The notes beneath the pieces are model-generated. The model searched no databases and had not been told where the DNA came from. It saw nothing but the letters and a program-made list of their open reading frames with translations. Of a stretch of DNA of 64,000 bases, positions 62,807-64,000 are shown piece after piece (the stretch's first letter is position 1; each line of letters opens with the position of its first letter). The stretch comes from Taeniopygia guttata. Lineage: Eukaryota > Chordata > Aves > Passeriformes > Estrildidae. The stretch is taken from positions 13,418,001 to 13,482,000 of the forward strand of contig NC_133026.1 in assembly GCF_048771995.1 (NCBI RefSeq). The letters are read 5' to 3'. The translations under genes and the position numbers were made by a program.

Positions 62807-64000
62807 CAGTCACTGGTGTCCCTGAGATTTGCAGGCACTGCACGGATTCTTTGAGAACTTGTTAAACTCTCCCGTGGACTGACCGTTCCAAAGATAACAG
62901 GCACAGGGAAATGAGAGGGTGTTAAGTGCCCCTTTGTAATACCTCCGCGTTTAGGGCTTTCCCAGTCAAAATCCACTTTTGCCCTATTCAAAGTAATGTT
63001 AAAGATGGGGATAGTACATGGCTCTCATTAGTCTTTTTTTGTTGGTTTTTTTTTTTTTTCTTTAAATCTTTGTAATTAAGCAAGTCTCTTGACTGTTGGA
63101 GGTCTGAGTCACGGTAGTTGAATGGGTACACTGATAATTTGACAAGAGAAAAGCGCTTTTCTGTGTTTATAAAAGATGCTTTGACTTACAGCCCTGTGTC
63201 CAGGGAGCCATTACTTAATCTATCAGGCATCTCATGATATCTGATGTTTTCACAAGATCTGCTCGAGTCAGATGACTACATGAAAGACTTGTACGTTTTT
63301 ATCCTACTTTTTTTCAGATCACACATTGCAAAGAAAATAGTTTTTATTTTCAACTGCCTTTTGAATGTTTATTGATGGAAATGTGCTCTAGTGGGATACA
63401 AAGGGTCAAGAAGAAAGAAAAAGAATGTGAGGTTTTTACAAAATCAAACTGTTTTGGGGATATCCTCTGTAACTAGTTTTGTGACACTCCCCTCCCCAAA
63501 CATGTATGGACAGTAGATTTGGAGTTACATTGTCCCTTCGTGTTTGAGTAAGTCACAAATTAAGGCTAGGTTAGCATCTTTATTTTTTATTAGTGTATTC
63601 AGTAGTTTGCATCCAGATAAAAGGAAAATCTTTGCTGAGCTCTGGTTTAGAAATGCTGTCTCAGAGGATGTCATGCTAACAAGTGCCTTCCACCAGTGCC
63701 TTCCACCACCATGTCATCACTCGCTGAGGGCACCTCAGCCCCTCCACTGGAGCTCACCTGCTCTCCAGCTGAGCCTGAGCCTGCTCAGACCAGGCCTGAC
63801 CTTCACCTGGCAGCAGGGTATGTTAAATCTCAAATGGGCATACGCAACAATCAGAAAATCTCAACACAATTTTTAAAGAGTCAAATCATCTCAATATATA
63901 TACAACAGAACAGTAAGATGTTACTGAAATACCTGGCTTACCACATCTTACAAGAGGACCTCAAGCTAGTGAGATCTCTGTGGAAGACTCATCTGACCTG
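62807..64000. other. Upstream flank of CCNY, no recognised gene
   Basis: Composition drops to AT-rich directly outside the island. A T-rich run lies at about 63037-63060. A short direct duplication AGTGCCTTCCACC lies at about 63692-63717, within a modestly GC-rich patch (63690-63810). A 110-codon plus frame at 63544-63876 shows no recognisable protein. In other vertebrates the neighbour on this side is CREM, but no CREM exon was recognised here. Confidence 0.5.

Noticed and set aside
62021..62854. 277-codon plus-strand frame antisense to CCNY exon 1
   Set aside because: Starts at a non-ATG codon and is Pro/Arg/Ala/Gly-rich throughout; a by-product of CpG-island composition.
62485..62991. 168-codon minus frame upstream of CCNY
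   Set aside because: GC-rich compositional frame overlapping the 18-bp tandem repeat; no recognisable protein.

Overview
The window is nuclear DNA of a bird, most likely a passerine. The evidence is an AT-rich, intron-like sequence carrying several 3'-end fragments of CR1 LINEs in both orientations, plus two solo LTRs whose sequences I recognise from memory as common passerine endogenous retrovirus families (an ERVL-type and an ERVK-type). There are no bacterial features, operons, CRISPR arrays or long intact ORFs. The many 60-150 codon open frames are chance frames in non-coding DNA.

The only protein-coding sequence I can support is one exon near the right end. On the minus strand, 62061 down to 61908 is the first coding exon of cyclin Y (CCNY). 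It encodes the N-myristoylation start MGNTTSCC, reads to ...HISDRENID, and ends at a GT donor at 61907-61906. It lies in a strong CpG island (about 61410-62800) that supplies the promoter and a GC-rich 5' UTR. The gene reads leftwards, so nearly everything from 61907 to 1 is read as the large first intron of CCNY. I did not find exon 2 by reading, and it is expected beyond the left edge. From about 62500 to 64000 is the upstream flank.

From left to right, the intron holds: a CR1 fragment at 4.4 kb; a T-run at 12.5 kb; a cluster of three CR1 fragments at 14.6-16.25 kb; simple repeats at 17-18.4 kb; a T/G-rich tract at 23.8 kb; a GC-rich, CpG-dense patch with a 29-bp triplication at 32.65-33.2 kb; a solo ERVL-type LTR (plus) at 33.9-34.7 kb followed by a 32-A run; a perfect 17-bp hairpin at 39.8 kb; a short tandem array at 42.7 kb; a solo ERVK-type LTR (minus, same sense as CCNY) with 6-bp target-site duplications at 49.2-49.6 kb; an 8/24-bp hierarchical minisatellite at 51.5-51.7 kb; a CR1 tail at 55.4 kb; and a 12-bp hairpin at 56.0 kb. 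The rest looks like unique AT-rich intron.

I did not find a novel multi-gene system. The most checkable observations are the LTR insertions inside the CCNY intron, the intragenic CpG-rich patch, the two GC-rich minisatellites and the perfect hairpin.
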